50,190 nucleotides of DNA from Pseudomonadota bacterium. Lineage in GTDB: Bacteria; Pseudomonadota; Gammaproteobacteria; Xanthomonadales; Xanthomonadaceae. The notes under the pieces are model-generated. The model saw only the letters and a list, made by a program, of their open reading frames with translations, was not told the origin of the DNA and did not search any database. Below, piece after piece: positions 27,466 to 36,615 of this stretch (position 1 is the stretch's first letter; each line of letters starts with the position of its first letter). The translations under genes and the position numbers were made by a program. Where the stretch lies: the NCBI GenBank assembly GCA_023461075.1, contig JAEWNY010000061.1, positions 1-50,190 of the forward strand, in the 5' to 3' direction.

Positions 27466-28761
27466 CTAGAGGCCGATCACCTCGCGCGTGCGTGCCAGTG
27501 CGCCGCGTCCGGATTCGACCAGTTCGCGGCCCGCCTTTCCCATCCGTTCGCGCGCCTGCGGTTCGGCCAGCAGGGCATCGAGCGCATCCGCCAGCGCATC
27601 GCCCGATTCCACTACCCGCATCGCATCGACCTGGCGCAACTGGGAGGCGATCTCGGCGAAGTTGTGCAGATGCGGGCCGGTGATGATCGGCACGCCTGCC
27701 GCCGCCGGCTCCAGCAGGTTGTGACCCCCGATGTCCTGCAGGCTGCCGCCGACGAACGCGACATCCGCCACGTTGAAGAAGGCCTGCAGTTCGCCCAGCG
27801 TGTCGATCACGAAGGCCGCATCCTCCACCGACGGCCAGCGCTCCTCGCCGCGCGTGCCGGTGCGAAAGCCCGCGCTGCGCAGACGTTCGATCACCGGCCG
27901 AAAACGCTCGGGATGGCGGGGCGCCCACAGCAGCAGCAGGTCGGGCCAGCGCCGGCGCAGGCGACGATGCGCAAGCAATACCGGCAGTTCCTCTTCCGGA
28001 TGCGTGCTGGCCGCGATCCACGCCATGCGCGGGCCCGCGTGTCGCCCGAACGCATCCTGGAACGTGGCGATGGATCCGGCATTGGCCATGCTGACGTCGT
28101 ATTTCAGGTTGCCGGTGGTCTGCACGGCTTCGGCGCGCGCGCCCAGCAAGACGAAGCGTTTGGCGTCGGCCGCGCTCTGCGCGCAGACGTGCGTCACCGT
28201 GCACAGTGCGCGCGAGACCAGCGGCGCCAGCACCTGGTAACCGCGCAGCGAGCGCGCGGAAAGACGCGCATTGAGGATCGACACCGGGATCGCGCGGTCG
28301 CGGCAGCCGAACAGCAGGTTAGGCCACAACTCGGTCTCCATGATCAGCGCCTGCGACGGCCGGAACCGGTCGAGGAACCGCCCGACCGCACCGGGCAGGT
28401 CGTAGGGCAGGTAGACGTGCTCGACGCGATCGCCCCACAGCGACTGGATGCGCTCGGAGCCGGTCGGGGTGATGCTGGTGATCACCAGCCGTCGTCCGGG
28501 ATGCTCCTTCAACAACGCATTGACCAGGCCGGTGGCCGCCGCCACCTCCCCGACCGAAACGGCATGCACCCATAGCACTTCCCCTTGCGCCGGCTCGGTG
28601 TGGGTGCGGCCATAGCGCGCGTAGCGCTCGTTCCAGCGCGAGAGATAGGCCGGATGACGGAAGCCGCGCCATACCAGGTGATAGATGGTGACCGGCAACA
28701 ACGCATACAGCGCCAGCGAATACACGCCGCGCAACACACGTTCGGTCAAGGTGGCCTTCAT
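27466..28761 (-). CDS. waaA: 3-deoxy-D-manno-octulosonic acid (Kdo) transferase
   Basis: WaaA adds Kdo to lipid IVA at the inner membrane, starting the LPS core. The 431-residue GT30 protein has an N-terminal membrane anchor (about 12-30), then LWVHAVSVGE (63-72) with the presumed catalytic Glu72, and in the C-terminal half FVGGSLQDIGGHNLLEPAAAG, the nucleotide-sugar site. The ATG at 28761 was chosen because the upstream extension lacks family similarity. It is divergent from the acyltransferase gene, which acts on the Kdo-lipid A product. Confidence 0.94.
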   Translation of the reverse strand: MKATLTERVLRGVYSLALYALLPVTIYHLVWRGFRHPAYLSRWNERYARYGRTHTEPAQGEVLWVHAVSVGEVAAATGLVNALLKEHPGRRLVITSITPTGSERIQSLWGDRVEHVYLPYDLPGAVGRFLDRFRPSQALIMETELWPNLLFGCRDRAIPVSILNARLSARSLRGYQVLAPLVSRALCTVTHVCAQSAADAKRFVLLGARAEAVQTTGNLKYDVSMANAGSIATFQDAFGRHAGPRMAWIAASTHPEEELPVLLAHRRLRRRWPDLLLLWAPRHPERFRPVIERLRSAGFRTGTRGEERWPSVEDAAFVIDTLGELQAFFNVADVAFVGGSLQDIGGHNLLEPAAAGVPIITGPHLHNFAEIASQLRQVDAMRVVESGDALADALDALLAEPQARERMGKAGRELVESGRGALARTREVIGL

Positions 28762-28891
28762 CGGGCAAGGATAAAGGAAGCCCCGTCGCCGCCCGCATCG
28801 AACGCCCGCTTTAGAATCACCGCATGGAAGCCGCAGAGCGAAACTGTCCGAACGCATCCCCCTCCAACACTGGCTTGATGAGCGCCGGCCG

Positions 28892-29809
28892 ATGACGAGG
28901 ACTGCACCGCCACCGTTGCCGCCCGGCTTGCGCTCGCCGCGCCATTGGCCGATGTGGCTGTTGCTCTACGTCCTGTGGACCACGGCGCGGCTGCCGTGGG
29001 GATTGCAACGGGCCATCGGTGCGCCACTGGGCGCGCTGCTGAAATTCGCCCTGCCCGACCGCCGCAAGGCGGCGCGACGCAACCTGGAACTGGCCTTGCC
29101 GGAGATGCCTAAGCCCGAGCGCGAGGCGTTGCTCGATGACAGCTTCCGCGACCTTGGCATCGGCCTGTTCGAATTCGCGCGAGCCTGGTGGGGCGATGTC
29201 GAAGCGATGCGACGCACGGTGCACATCGAAGGGCTTGAGCACCTGCGTGCATTGCAAGCCGCAGGCCGCGGCGTGCTGATGATCTCCGGGCATTTCATGA
29301 CCTTGGAGATGTGCGGGCGATTGCTCTGCGACCATGTGCCGCTGGCCGGGATGTACCGCAAACATCGCGATCCTCTGTTCGAATGGGCGGTGCTGCGCGG
29401 GCGCCTGCGTTACGCCACGGCGATGTTCGCCAACGACGACATCCGAGGCGCCATCCGCCACCTCAAGCGCGGCGGGTTCCTCTGGTACGCGCCGGACCAG
29501 GACATGCGCGGCAAGGACACGGTGTTCGCACCGTTCTTCGGCATCCCCGCCTCGACCATCACCGCCACGCATCAACTCGCGCGGATCAGCGGCTGCGCGG
29601 TGGTGCCGTTCTTCCATCGGCGCGAAGGCGACCGCTACGTGCTGCGGATCGCGCCGCCGCTCGCACCCTTCCCGACCGACGACGCGGTGGCCGACAGCGC
29701 GCAAGTCAACGCGGCCATCGAGGCGATGGTGCGCGAAGCACCTTCGCAATACCTGTGGATCCATCGCCGCTTCAAGCGCCAGCCCGATGGCGTCAGTCGC
29801 TACGCATGA
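28892..29809 (+). CDS. lpxL: lipid A biosynthesis acyltransferase (LpxL/HtrB family)
   Basis: A 305-residue inner membrane acyltransferase that adds a secondary acyl chain to Kdo2-lipid A. The N-terminal membrane helix is about 21-37. The catalytic H-x4-E motif is HFMTLE (134-139) and a second block is FLWYAPDQDM, typical of LpxL/LpxM. Symbol choice between LpxL and LpxM is uncertain. A TAGAAT -10-like box lies at 28812-28817. The stop codon overlaps the next gene's start (ATGA), so the two are coupled. Confidence 0.9.
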   Translation: MTRTAPPPLPPGLRSPRHWPMWLLLYVLWTTARLPWGLQRAIGAPLGALLKFALPDRRKAARRNLELALPEMPKPEREALLDDSFRDLGIGLFEFARAWWGDVEAMRRTVHIEGLEHLRALQAAGRGVLMISGHFMTLEMCGRLLCDHVPLAGMYRKHRDPLFEWAVLRGRLRYATAMFANDDIRGAIRHLKRGGFLWYAPDQDMRGKDTVFAPFFGIPASTITATHQLARISGCAVVPFFHRREGDRYVLRIAPPLAPFPTDDAVADSAQVNAAIEAMVREAPSQYLWIHRRFKRQPDGVSRYA

Positions 29810-30765
29810 GCGGTGACATCCTCGTTATCAAGCTGGGCGCCTTGGGCGATCTGCTGTTGGCCGATGGCGCCCTGCGCGACATCCGCGAGCAGCATCCCGG
29901 CACGCGCATCCATCTGCTTACCCGCAAACCGTTCGCCACCGTGATGTCGCGCTGTCCGTGGGTGGACGAGGTGCAAGTCGATGCCAACGCGCCACGCTGG
30001 AACGCGATCGCGATGCATCGATGGCGGAACTGGCTGCAGCAGCTGGCACCGCAGCGCGTTTACGACCTGCAGAATTCGCCGCGCACGCATTTCTACCGGC
30101 GCTGGCTGGGGGGCGCGTTGCCCCCATCCAACTGGTCATCGGGCGAATTGCTACGCGAAGCCTCTTCGCTCAGCGTGCCGCAGCGGCTCGCGGCACAGTT
30201 GCGCGCAGCGGGACTTGCGCCATCGCATGCGGCGGAGCCCAAACCCGAGTGGATCGTGGCCGATGCCGGCGAGGTGCTGGCACGATGCGGCTTTCAGTCG
30301 CCGTTCGTGCTGTTGCTGCCCGGTTCCTCGGCGCGCAACGCCGAAAAGCGCTGGCCGGGGTATGCAGAACTCGCGGAACGGTTGACTGCGCGCGGCATTC
30401 GCGTCGCCACTGCACCAGGCCCTGACGAGATGGAAATCGCGCGCGATCTGGGCGGCACGATGCTGCTCGATGGCGAGCGCTGGCTGGACCTGCCTCGGTT
30501 GGCTGATGTCGCCCGTCGCGCAGCCTGCGTGGTCGGCAACGACAGCGGCCCCACACACCTGGCCGCGATGCTGGACGGCGAATGCATCGCGCTGTTCGAT
30601 GCGGCAAGCCCGAGCCTGGTCAGCACCGGTATCGGTGATCGACCCCGTGCCCTGGCGTTGAGCGCATCGCCCTTGTCCGCGCTGGCGGTGGATGCGGTCG
30701 AGGCGGCGGTGCTTCAGCGCGTGGCCGGGGTGCCCGATTCGCGCGACATCAGGCTTCCGGCGTAA
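29806..30765 (+). CDS. glycosyltransferase family 9 protein (LPS heptosyltransferase type)
   Basis: A 319-residue GT-B enzyme. It starts with ILVIKLGALGDLLLADGAL (5-23) and near the end has VVGNDSGPTHLAAML, the two hallmarks of GT9 LPS core heptosyltransferases. The acceptor and sugar cannot be stated from sequence. It overlaps the acyltransferase gene by 4 bp and its 3' end overlaps the convergent O-antigen ligase gene by 52 bp. Confidence 0.9.
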   Translation: MSGDILVIKLGALGDLLLADGALRDIREQHPGTRIHLLTRKPFATVMSRCPWVDEVQVDANAPRWNAIAMHRWRNWLQQLAPQRVYDLQNSPRTHFYRRWLGGALPPSNWSSGELLREASSLSVPQRLAAQLRAAGLAPSHAAEPKPEWIVADAGEVLARCGFQSPFVLLLPGSSARNAEKRWPGYAELAERLTARGIRVATAPGPDEMEIARDLGGTMLLDGERWLDLPRLADVARRAACVVGNDSGPTHLAAMLDGECIALFDAASPSLVSTGIGDRPRALALSASPLSALAVDAVEAAVLQRVAGVPDSRDIRLPA

Positions 30766-32045
30766 AGCGCGGCCAGCAACAGAACCACCCCGCCCCAGAA
30801 GCTCGAATAGAACGCCAAGTGCGTGTTGAGCGGGAAAACGGTCACCAACAGGGCGATCATCGCCGGCCGGGCACGGTTGCGTGCATCGGGATCGGCGAAC
30901 TTCCAGGCACGCCACGCCAACGCCGCACCGGCCAGCCACAACAACAGGCCGATCACGCCGGTTTCGGCCAGCACTTCCAGCACCAATTGATGGGCATGCA
31001 TGGCCGGGCCCTCGCCCCATTCCGGCTGCACTTCGGGATTGGGGTCGCAGGCGGGATACGCATTGCGGAAATCACGCACGCCCACGCCGTTGAGTGGATG
31101 CTCGCGGATCATGCAGAGGGCGGCGCCCCAGATCTTGCCGCGGCCCGACAGCGCCTCATCGACATCATGATCGCCCCCCTGCAGCGCCCCCGCCGTGCGC
31201 TGGAGGCGATCACCCAGCGGTGCATGGACCATCGCCAGCAAGGCCAGCGACACCGCCCCGGCGGCGAACAGTCCGAGCAGGCGCTTCCAACCCATCACGT
31301 GCCAGCCCGACAGCAGCAGCACCAGGCCATAGGTCAGCCAACTGGCGCGCGAGCCGGCCAGCAGGATGGCGATGCCTGCAATGAAGGCAGCCGCGATCCA
31401 GCCGACCAGGCCGAAGCGCTTGTGCGCGGCATGCAGCAGGAACGGCGAGAAACTGGCCGCCACCACGCCCAGCACCGGGTTGCAGGTGCCGAAGATGCCG
31501 TTGAAACGGTCGAAGCCGCGTGCGGCCTGGCCTTCGCAGATCCCCTTGCCATCCCTCACCGCCGCGTACAGGGCGTCGAGCGTGCCGTGCAGCAGGCTGT
31601 GGCCGCTGACCGCCTCGATCAGCAGGTCCAGCGACCAGACAAGGAGCAGGAGGGCGATGCCACCGAATACCCAGCGCCTTCCCTTCCGCGTGGCCACCGC
31701 GATCGCCACCAGCCACAGGAACGGCAGGTAACGCAGCCCGGCCAGGGTCTTGCGCAAGGCACCGCCGACATCGGTGGCGTCGACGGTGGAGATCAGCTGC
31801 GGCAGCCAGTAGGAGAAGAACAACGCCGTGGTCAGCGCCCAGGCTCCGGAACTCAGCAGCCGGCTGCCGTCGCGGAAGCGCGCCTTGGCCAGCAGGAACA
31901 ATGCGACCAACGCCCCCAGCGAGAGGATGCCCTCGGACACCCGCGAGGCCGGCCACATCCCCACGTAGGCCAGCACCCAGGCCGGCGCCCAGCGCCAACC
32001 GGTGGGCGTGTTGTCGGTGTTGATGTGGCGGGAAGTCGTGCTCAT
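30714..32045 (-). CDS. waaL: O-antigen ligase family membrane protein
   Basis: A 443-residue polytopic protein with about 11-12 hydrophobic helices. The large periplasmic loop contains RGKIWGAALCMIREHPLNG, a GVGVRDFRNAY block and HAHQLVLEVLAETGVIG, the conserved H-x-x-x-L-x-x-x-x-E-x-G pattern of WaaL/Wzy-type ligases. It likely joins O-polysaccharide to lipid A-core on the periplasmic face; a polymerase cannot be excluded, so the symbol is tentative. The start overlaps the upstream GT4 stop by 4 bp. Its last 52 bp lie within the GT9 gene on the other strand. Confidence 0.82.
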   Translation of the reverse strand: MSTTSRHINTDNTPTGWRWAPAWVLAYVGMWPASRVSEGILSLGALVALFLLAKARFRDGSRLLSSGAWALTTALFFSYWLPQLISTVDATDVGGALRKTLAGLRYLPFLWLVAIAVATRKGRRWVFGGIALLLLVWSLDLLIEAVSGHSLLHGTLDALYAAVRDGKGICEGQAARGFDRFNGIFGTCNPVLGVVAASFSPFLLHAAHKRFGLVGWIAAAFIAGIAILLAGSRASWLTYGLVLLLSGWHVMGWKRLLGLFAAGAVSLALLAMVHAPLGDRLQRTAGALQGGDHDVDEALSGRGKIWGAALCMIREHPLNGVGVRDFRNAYPACDPNPEVQPEWGEGPAMHAHQLVLEVLAETGVIGLLLWLAGAALAWRAWKFADPDARNRARPAMIALLVTVFPLNTHLAFYSSFWGGVVLLLAALYAGSLMSRESGTPATR

Positions 32046-33154
32046 GCGAGTTCGTCGTACACGGCGAGGGTGGCGGCCTGCATCGCCTGCAAGGTATACG
32101 GCATGGTAGCCGGCGGCGATGGTGGCGGCTGCAACATCGCGATCACCCGCGCGGCCAACGCCTTGGCATCGAACGGCTCGACCGCGCCTTCGGGCTGCAG
32201 TTCGGCCAGCAATTCACCGACGCCGCCGTGCGCCCAGCCGACCACCGGCACGCCGACGCTCAAGGCTTCGATGACGGTCCGCCCGAACGCCTCGGGCTTG
32301 CGCGAGAGCTGCAGCACCAAGTCGCTCATCGCATAGGCATCCACGATCGCAGCGGTCGGCGCGGTCATCGCGAGCGCATCGGCGACGCCCTGCCGCGCGG
32401 CTTCGGCTTCGAGTTCGGCCAGATAGGCTTCGCGCCCTGCTTCCCTCGCACCGGGCATCCACAATCGCGCATCCACGCCTGCGGCACGCACGGCGGCCAG
32501 TAACACCAAGGCATCGGCATGGCCCTTCAATCGCGTGCCGCGACCGGGCAGCAGCAGCAGCGGGCCGCTACCCGCCAGTCGTGGATGTTGCTTCACCCAC
32601 CCGGCGCGGGCGTCGACATCAACCCCACTCCTGCGCGGGAACGCCACCGGATCGATGCCGCGCGGGATCACCCGCAGCTTGCCGGGATCGGTGTCCGGAT
32701 AATTCGCCAGCAGGTAATCGCGCACGGTGCGCGACACGCAGATCACCCGCTCGCCACTGGCCATCACCCGGCTGTAGCGCGAGGGCGAATTCAACCCGTG
32801 CATGGTGGTGACCCAACGCGGGCGCGTGGCATCGGGCATGCCGCGCAGGGCCATCCGCCCGAGCCAGGCCGGCAGACGCGAACGTGCGTGGACGATGTCG
32901 GCACCGGCATCGAGCAACACCCGCCGCAGGGCACTGGCGCGGGTCAACGTCAGCAGCGACTTGCTGCCGATGTCGAGGCGGACATGTTCGCCACCGATGG
33001 CGGCAAGTTGCGGCAGCAGGCGACCGCCGTTGGAGACCACGATCGCGCGATGCCCGGCATGAGCCAGCGCCTCGGTGATTTCAATCGCGGAACGTTCGAC
33101 GCCGCCGGACTCCAGAGCCGGCAGCAATTGCACCACGGTCAGGCGGCGGCCCAT
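32042..33154 (-). CDS. glycosyltransferase family 4 protein
   Basis: A 370-residue GT-B glycosyltransferase. N-terminal GGVERSAIEI binds the acceptor side; the C-terminal domain has LLLPGRGTRLKGHADAL and the donor motif EAFGRTVIEALSVGVPVVGW (E-x7-E). It resembles LPS core or capsule GT4 enzymes; donor and acceptor are unknown. It is directly upstream of and coupled to waaL, so both should act on the same glycan. Confidence 0.9.
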   Translation of the reverse strand: MGRRLTVVQLLPALESGGVERSAIEITEALAHAGHRAIVVSNGGRLLPQLAAIGGEHVRLDIGSKSLLTLTRASALRRVLLDAGADIVHARSRLPAWLGRMALRGMPDATRPRWVTTMHGLNSPSRYSRVMASGERVICVSRTVRDYLLANYPDTDPGKLRVIPRGIDPVAFPRRSGVDVDARAGWVKQHPRLAGSGPLLLLPGRGTRLKGHADALVLLAAVRAAGVDARLWMPGAREAGREAYLAELEAEAARQGVADALAMTAPTAAIVDAYAMSDLVLQLSRKPEAFGRTVIEALSVGVPVVGWAHGGVGELLAELQPEGAVEPFDAKALAARVIAMLQPPPSPPATMPYTLQAMQAATLAVYDELA

Positions 33155-33167
33155 GCGGGCGGGTGCT

Positions 33168-33362
33168 TCAGTCGATCAGGCGGTACTTCGCACCGCAGTA
33201 GGGACACTCGGCCTGGCCGCCATCGGCCTCGATCGGCAGGTAGACGCGCGGATGCGAATTCCACAGCGCCATCGACGGCAGCGGGCAGGACAGCGGCAGG
33301 TCGGCGCGACGGACCTCGTAATCGCGCTGGGCGTTGGCCTGGAACGGCGGAGCGTCGGTCAT
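33168..33362 (-). CDS. zinc-finger (CHCC) domain protein
   Basis: A 64-residue protein with the C-x10-H-x15-C-x2-C zinc site (Cys26, His37, Cys53, Cys56) and CPYCGAKYRL at the end. This is the zf-CHCC family, related to the mitochondrial complex I subunit NDUFS6; the bacterial role is unknown. It is 13 bp upstream of the GT4 gene in the same direction. Confidence 0.92.
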   Translation of the reverse strand: MTDAPPFQANAQRDYEVRRADLPLSCPLPSMALWNSHPRVYLPIEADGGQAECPYCGAKYRLID

Positions 33363-33414
33363 GGCGATGCGGCATCGAAGCGAACGATGCGGCCATTCTA
33401 GCGGGCGCCGTGGC

Positions 33415-34125
33415 TCAGCGCGGCAGGTCGAACATCAGGACTTCGGCATCGCCCTCGCCGATGCCTTCGAGCTGCAGCTGCCGCGATTCGTCGAGGAAGC
33501 CCAGCGCATCGCCGGCCGCAAGTTCGCGGTCGCCGATGCGCATCGCGCCGGTGGCCACGTGCAGCCAGTAGCCGCGCGACGGGGCCAGCGCGACATCGAC
33601 ACGCGCGCCCGGGTCCAGCACGACCGCGCGCAACCAGGCGTGCTGGCGGATCGCGATGCTGCCATCGGCACCGTCCGGCGAGACCAAGGTGGCCCAGCGC
33701 CCGCGCCGTGCCTCGCGATCGAAGGCTTTCTGCGCGTAATCCGGCGTCGCATTGACCCGATCCGGCTGGATCCAGACCTGCAGGAAGTGCGCCGGGGCAT
33801 CGGGCAGGCCGTTGTATTCGCTGTGCTCGATGCCGTGGCCGGCGCTCATCCATTGCACTTCGCCGGGCAGCAGCGTGCGCTCGTTGCCCTCGCTGTCCCG
33901 ATGGGCCAGCGCGCCGGCAAGCACCACGCTGATGATCTCCATGTTGGCGTGGCGATGCGGGGCGAAGCCGCCACCGGGCGCGACGCGGTCCTCGTTGAGC
34001 ACCCGCAGCGGGCCGAAGCCCATCCATTTCGGGTCGTGGTAGTGACCGAAGGAGAACGTGTGGCGACTGTCCAGCCAGCCGTGGTCGGCATGGCCGCGCG
34101 CGGCGGCTGGACGCTCGATGATCAC
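33415..34125 (-). CDS. pirin family protein (YhhW-like)
   Basis: A 236-residue bicupin. The N-terminal cupin has the metal-site residues in GHYHDPKWMGFGPLRVLNED, HRHANMEIIS and SAGHGIEHSEYN; the C-terminal cupin is weaker. Bacterial pirins of this group include quercetinase-type YhhW; the physiological substrate is unknown. Translation starts at GTG, overlapping the YceI stop by 4 bp (GTGA). It is the third gene of the nitroreductase-YceI-pirin operon. Confidence 0.9.
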   Translation of the reverse strand: MIIERPAAARGHADHGWLDSRHTFSFGHYHDPKWMGFGPLRVLNEDRVAPGGGFAPHRHANMEIISVVLAGALAHRDSEGNERTLLPGEVQWMSAGHGIEHSEYNGLPDAPAHFLQVWIQPDRVNATPDYAQKAFDREARRGRWATLVSPDGADGSIAIRQHAWLRAVVLDPGARVDVALAPSRGYWLHVATGAMRIGDRELAAGDALGFLDESRQLQLEGIGEGDAEVLMFDLPR

Positions 34126-34880
34126 TGGGCGGCCGCTGGCGTTTCCGGAGCGTCGGACTGGCCCGTCGATGCCGCATCGCCGGCCGGGGTCGCCGCATCG
34201 GCCATCTGCGCCTCGGTGGTGATGCGCAGCTTGACCTCGTCGCTGACCGCAGGCGCGGCCATCTCCAGTCCGAAGTCGCTGCGCTTGAGCGTGGTGGTGG
34301 CATCGAAACCGATCGCCTGCTGCTTGGTCATCGGGTGCTCGCCGGCGCCGTTCAAGGTCACGTCCAGGGTGACCGGCTTGCTGATGCCCTTGATGGTGAG
34401 GTCACCCGCAACGGTGAACTTGTTGACGCCGGCCGGCGTGACCGAGGTGCTCTTGAAGGTCGCCTCCGGGAACTTGGCGATGTCGAAGAAATCGCTGTTG
34501 CGCAGATGGGTGTCGAATTCCTTGGTGAAGCTGGTGATGCCCGACAGGGGCAGGGTCACGTTGACCGAAGAGGCCGAGGGATTCTCGGCGTTGTAGACCA
34601 ACTCGCCCTTGGCATCGGCGAAATTCAACGATGGATTGGAGTAGCCCATGTGGTTCCAGCTGGCCAGGACGATGGTGTGCGCCGGGTCCAACGCATACGT
34701 GCCGGATTGCGCGACGACCGGCTGGGCCGCAGGCTCGGCGCTGGGCGTGGCCGGTGCGGCGGTGGCCGGCGCGTTGCTGGCCGCAGGAGCATCGGCGGCG
34801 GGCGGCGTGGCCTGCTGGCAGGCGGCGAGCGAGAGCGCCAGTGCGAGCGGGGCGAGGGAGAGGGAGAGGCGTGGGTTCAT
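34122..34880 (-). CDS. YceI family lipoprotein
   Basis: A 252-residue periplasmic lipoprotein. The signal peptide ends at LSLAACQQA (lipobox cysteine near residue 19), followed by an Ala/Pro-rich linker (about 20-55) and a YceI lipocalin-like barrel: YALDPAHT, LNFADAKGELVY, FKSTSVTPAGVNKF and DFGLEMAAP. YceI proteins bind polyisoprenoids such as quinones. AGGAG precedes the ATG at 34880 by 8 bp. It lies 31 bp after the nitroreductase gene and is coupled to pirin. Confidence 0.93.
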   Translation of the reverse strand: MNPRLSLSLAPLALALSLAACQQATPPAADAPAASNAPATAAPATPSAEPAAQPVVAQSGTYALDPAHTIVLASWNHMGYSNPSLNFADAKGELVYNAENPSASSVNVTLPLSGITSFTKEFDTHLRNSDFFDIAKFPEATFKSTSVTPAGVNKFTVAGDLTIKGISKPVTLDVTLNGAGEHPMTKQQAIGFDATTTLKRSDFGLEMAAPAVSDEVKLRITTEAQMADAATPAGDAASTGQSDAPETPAAAQ

Positions 34881-34911
34881 GATGGGATCTCCTGAAATTT
34901 CGATTGGGGAC

Positions 34912-35499
34912 TCAGACGATGCGACAGGCTTCGTCGAAGGGAAGTCGAGGACTGCGCGGGAAGATGCTGGCCGGATCGCCCTTGCCGAGGTTGACCAGGA
35001 AATTCGACTTCCAGTGCGTGCCGGTGAAGAACTCGGCATCCACCCCGGCATTGTCGAAGCCGGACATCGGGCCGGTATCCAGACCCAGCGCGCGCGCGGC
35101 AAGGATCAGGTAGGCGCCCTGCAGGGAACCATTGCGGAACGCCGGCACCTGGCGGTTTTCGCGCGGCCCCTCGAACCAGCTCCTGGCATCGGTATGCGGG
35201 AACAAGACCGGCAACTTCTCGTGGAAATCCAGATCGTGCGCGACCACCACGGTGACCGGCGCGGCCAGGGTCTTGGCGCGGTTGCCCTCGTCCAGCAGCG
35301 GGGCCAGGCGCGCCTTCGCCTCCGGCGAACGGATGAACAGGAAACGCGCCGGCGTGGCGTTGGCGGAGGTGGGCCCGAACTTCAGCAGGTCGTAGAGTTG
35401 ATGGAGGGTGGCATCATCGATCTCGCCACCGAAGGCGTTGTAGGTGCGCGCGCTGCGGAACAACGTATCGAGCGCGCCATCGTCGAGGGCTTGGGTCAT
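34912..35499 (-). CDS. malonic semialdehyde reductase (RutE/HadB-type nitroreductase)
   Basis: A 195-residue flavoprotein of the RutE/HadB nitroreductase group. Visible blocks are LFRSARTYNAFGG, the LLKFGPTSANATPARF substrate strand, AYLILAARALGLDTGPMSGFD and NFLVNLGKGDP near the end, typical of 3-hydroxypropionate dehydrogenase RutE. No other rut genes are nearby, so pyrimidine use is not implied. The start at 35499 was chosen by homology. First gene of the nitroreductase-YceI-pirin run; a palindromic region lies just upstream. Confidence 0.88.
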   Translation of the reverse strand: MTQALDDGALDTLFRSARTYNAFGGEIDDATLHQLYDLLKFGPTSANATPARFLFIRSPEAKARLAPLLDEGNRAKTLAAPVTVVVAHDLDFHEKLPVLFPHTDARSWFEGPRENRQVPAFRNGSLQGAYLILAARALGLDTGPMSGFDNAGVDAEFFTGTHWKSNFLVNLGKGDPASIFPRSPRLPFDEACRIV

Positions 35500-35514
35500 T
35501 GCGAATATCCGGTC

Positions 35515-35556
35515 GATGAGAAGACACTCTATTGTCTCATCTGCAAAATCCAATAG
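35515..35556. promoter_or_regulatory. nested inverted repeats in a divergent promoter region
   Basis: Two dyads overlap in an AT-rich 84-bp gap: GATGAGA-N13-TCTCATC (35515-35541) and CTATTG-N16-CAATAG (35529-35556). They lie between the divergent nitroreductase operon and the ELM1-like gene and look like operator sites. No regulator gene is adjacent. Confidence 0.45.
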
Positions 35557-35583
35557 CGTCATCAAAAACTATTAATCACACGA

Positions 35584-36552
35584 ATGGAACAATCGACGCC
35601 GGAGATGATCTGCCTGACCGACGGCCATGCCGGCAACCGCCGGCAGGCATTGGCTTTGGCGCATGCGCTGGGTTTTCCGAGCGCAGCGCATGTCGATCTG
35701 GCACCGGGCGCACTGGCCCGGCTCTGGGCACCGCGGCGCTTCCCCGGCGCTGCCCGCGCGTTCGGGCCCGCCTTCCGCGCCGTGCTGGAGCGCCCTCCCG
35801 CGCTGGCGATCGGCTGCGGGCGCCAGTCGGCACTGGCTACCCGCCTGCTGCGGGAAGCCGGCAGCCGGGTCATCCAGATCCTCGATCCGCGCATCGACCC
35901 TCGATACTGGGATCGCGTCATCGTGCCCCGCCATGACCGCTTGCAGTGCGCGAACGTGATCGCGTTGAGCGGGAGCCTGAATGAGATCGACGACCTCTGG
36001 CTGGCCCGGGCTCGCAGCGACTTCCCCGCGATCGGCACCCTGCCCGGCCCGCGCGTCGCCCTGCTGGTCGGCGGCCCCGGCAAGCACTGGACGATGGACG
36101 ATGCGGCGTTCCTCGCAGTGCTGCGCGAATTGGCGGAGTCGGTGGCCGCGCGCGGCGGCAGTCTGCTGGCCAGCGGATCGCGGCGCACGCCGCCGGCATG
36201 GCGCGAGGCGCTGCGCGGCAGCGGCGCGGCGATCCGCTGGTGCGACGAAGGCGACGGCCCCAACCCCTATCGCGGCGTGCTGGCCTGGGCCGATGCGATC
36301 GTCTGCACCGCCGATTCGGTCAACATGCTCTCCGAAGCGAGCGCCACACAGGTCCCGGTACACGTGCTCGGCGAGGCACGGTTGCAGGGGCGTCCGCGCA
36401 TGTTCCTGGATGAACTCATCACCCGCAGCCGCGTGCGTCCCTTCACCGCCGCGCTGGCGCCGTTTCCGGTCACCCCACTGCGCGAAACCGCGCGCGTCGC
36501 AGGCGAGTTGCAGCCGTGGCTGGCGACGGCACTCGCAACGCCGGTGCGTTGA
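35584..36552 (+). CDS. ELM1/DUF1022-type putative nucleoside-diphosphate-sugar epimerase or glycosyltransferase
   Basis: A 322-residue protein of the mitochondrial fission ELM1 (PF06258) family, annotated in bacteria as an ELM1/GtrOC1-type putative glycosyltransferase. Motifs seen are LTDGHAGNRRQALALA near the start, IGCGRQSA, LVGGPGKHWTMD and VCTADSVNMLSEA with a final domain LDELI. The exact reaction is unknown. It is divergent from the nitroreductase gene and 63 bp before the membrane protein at 36616. Confidence 0.85.
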   Translation: MEQSTPEMICLTDGHAGNRRQALALAHALGFPSAAHVDLAPGALARLWAPRRFPGAARAFGPAFRAVLERPPALAIGCGRQSALATRLLREAGSRVIQILDPRIDPRYWDRVIVPRHDRLQCANVIALSGSLNEIDDLWLARARSDFPAIGTLPGPRVALLVGGPGKHWTMDDAAFLAVLRELAESVAARGGSLLASGSRRTPPAWREALRGSGAAIRWCDEGDGPNPYRGVLAWADAIVCTADSVNMLSEASATQVPVHVLGEARLQGRPRMFLDELITRSRVRPFTAALAPFPVTPLRETARVAGELQPWLATALATPVR

Positions 36553-36615
36553 CATCGCCACAACGCAACCCGTGGCGCCATGGCATCCTGACCTTGCACA
36601 GACAAGGCCGACCGG

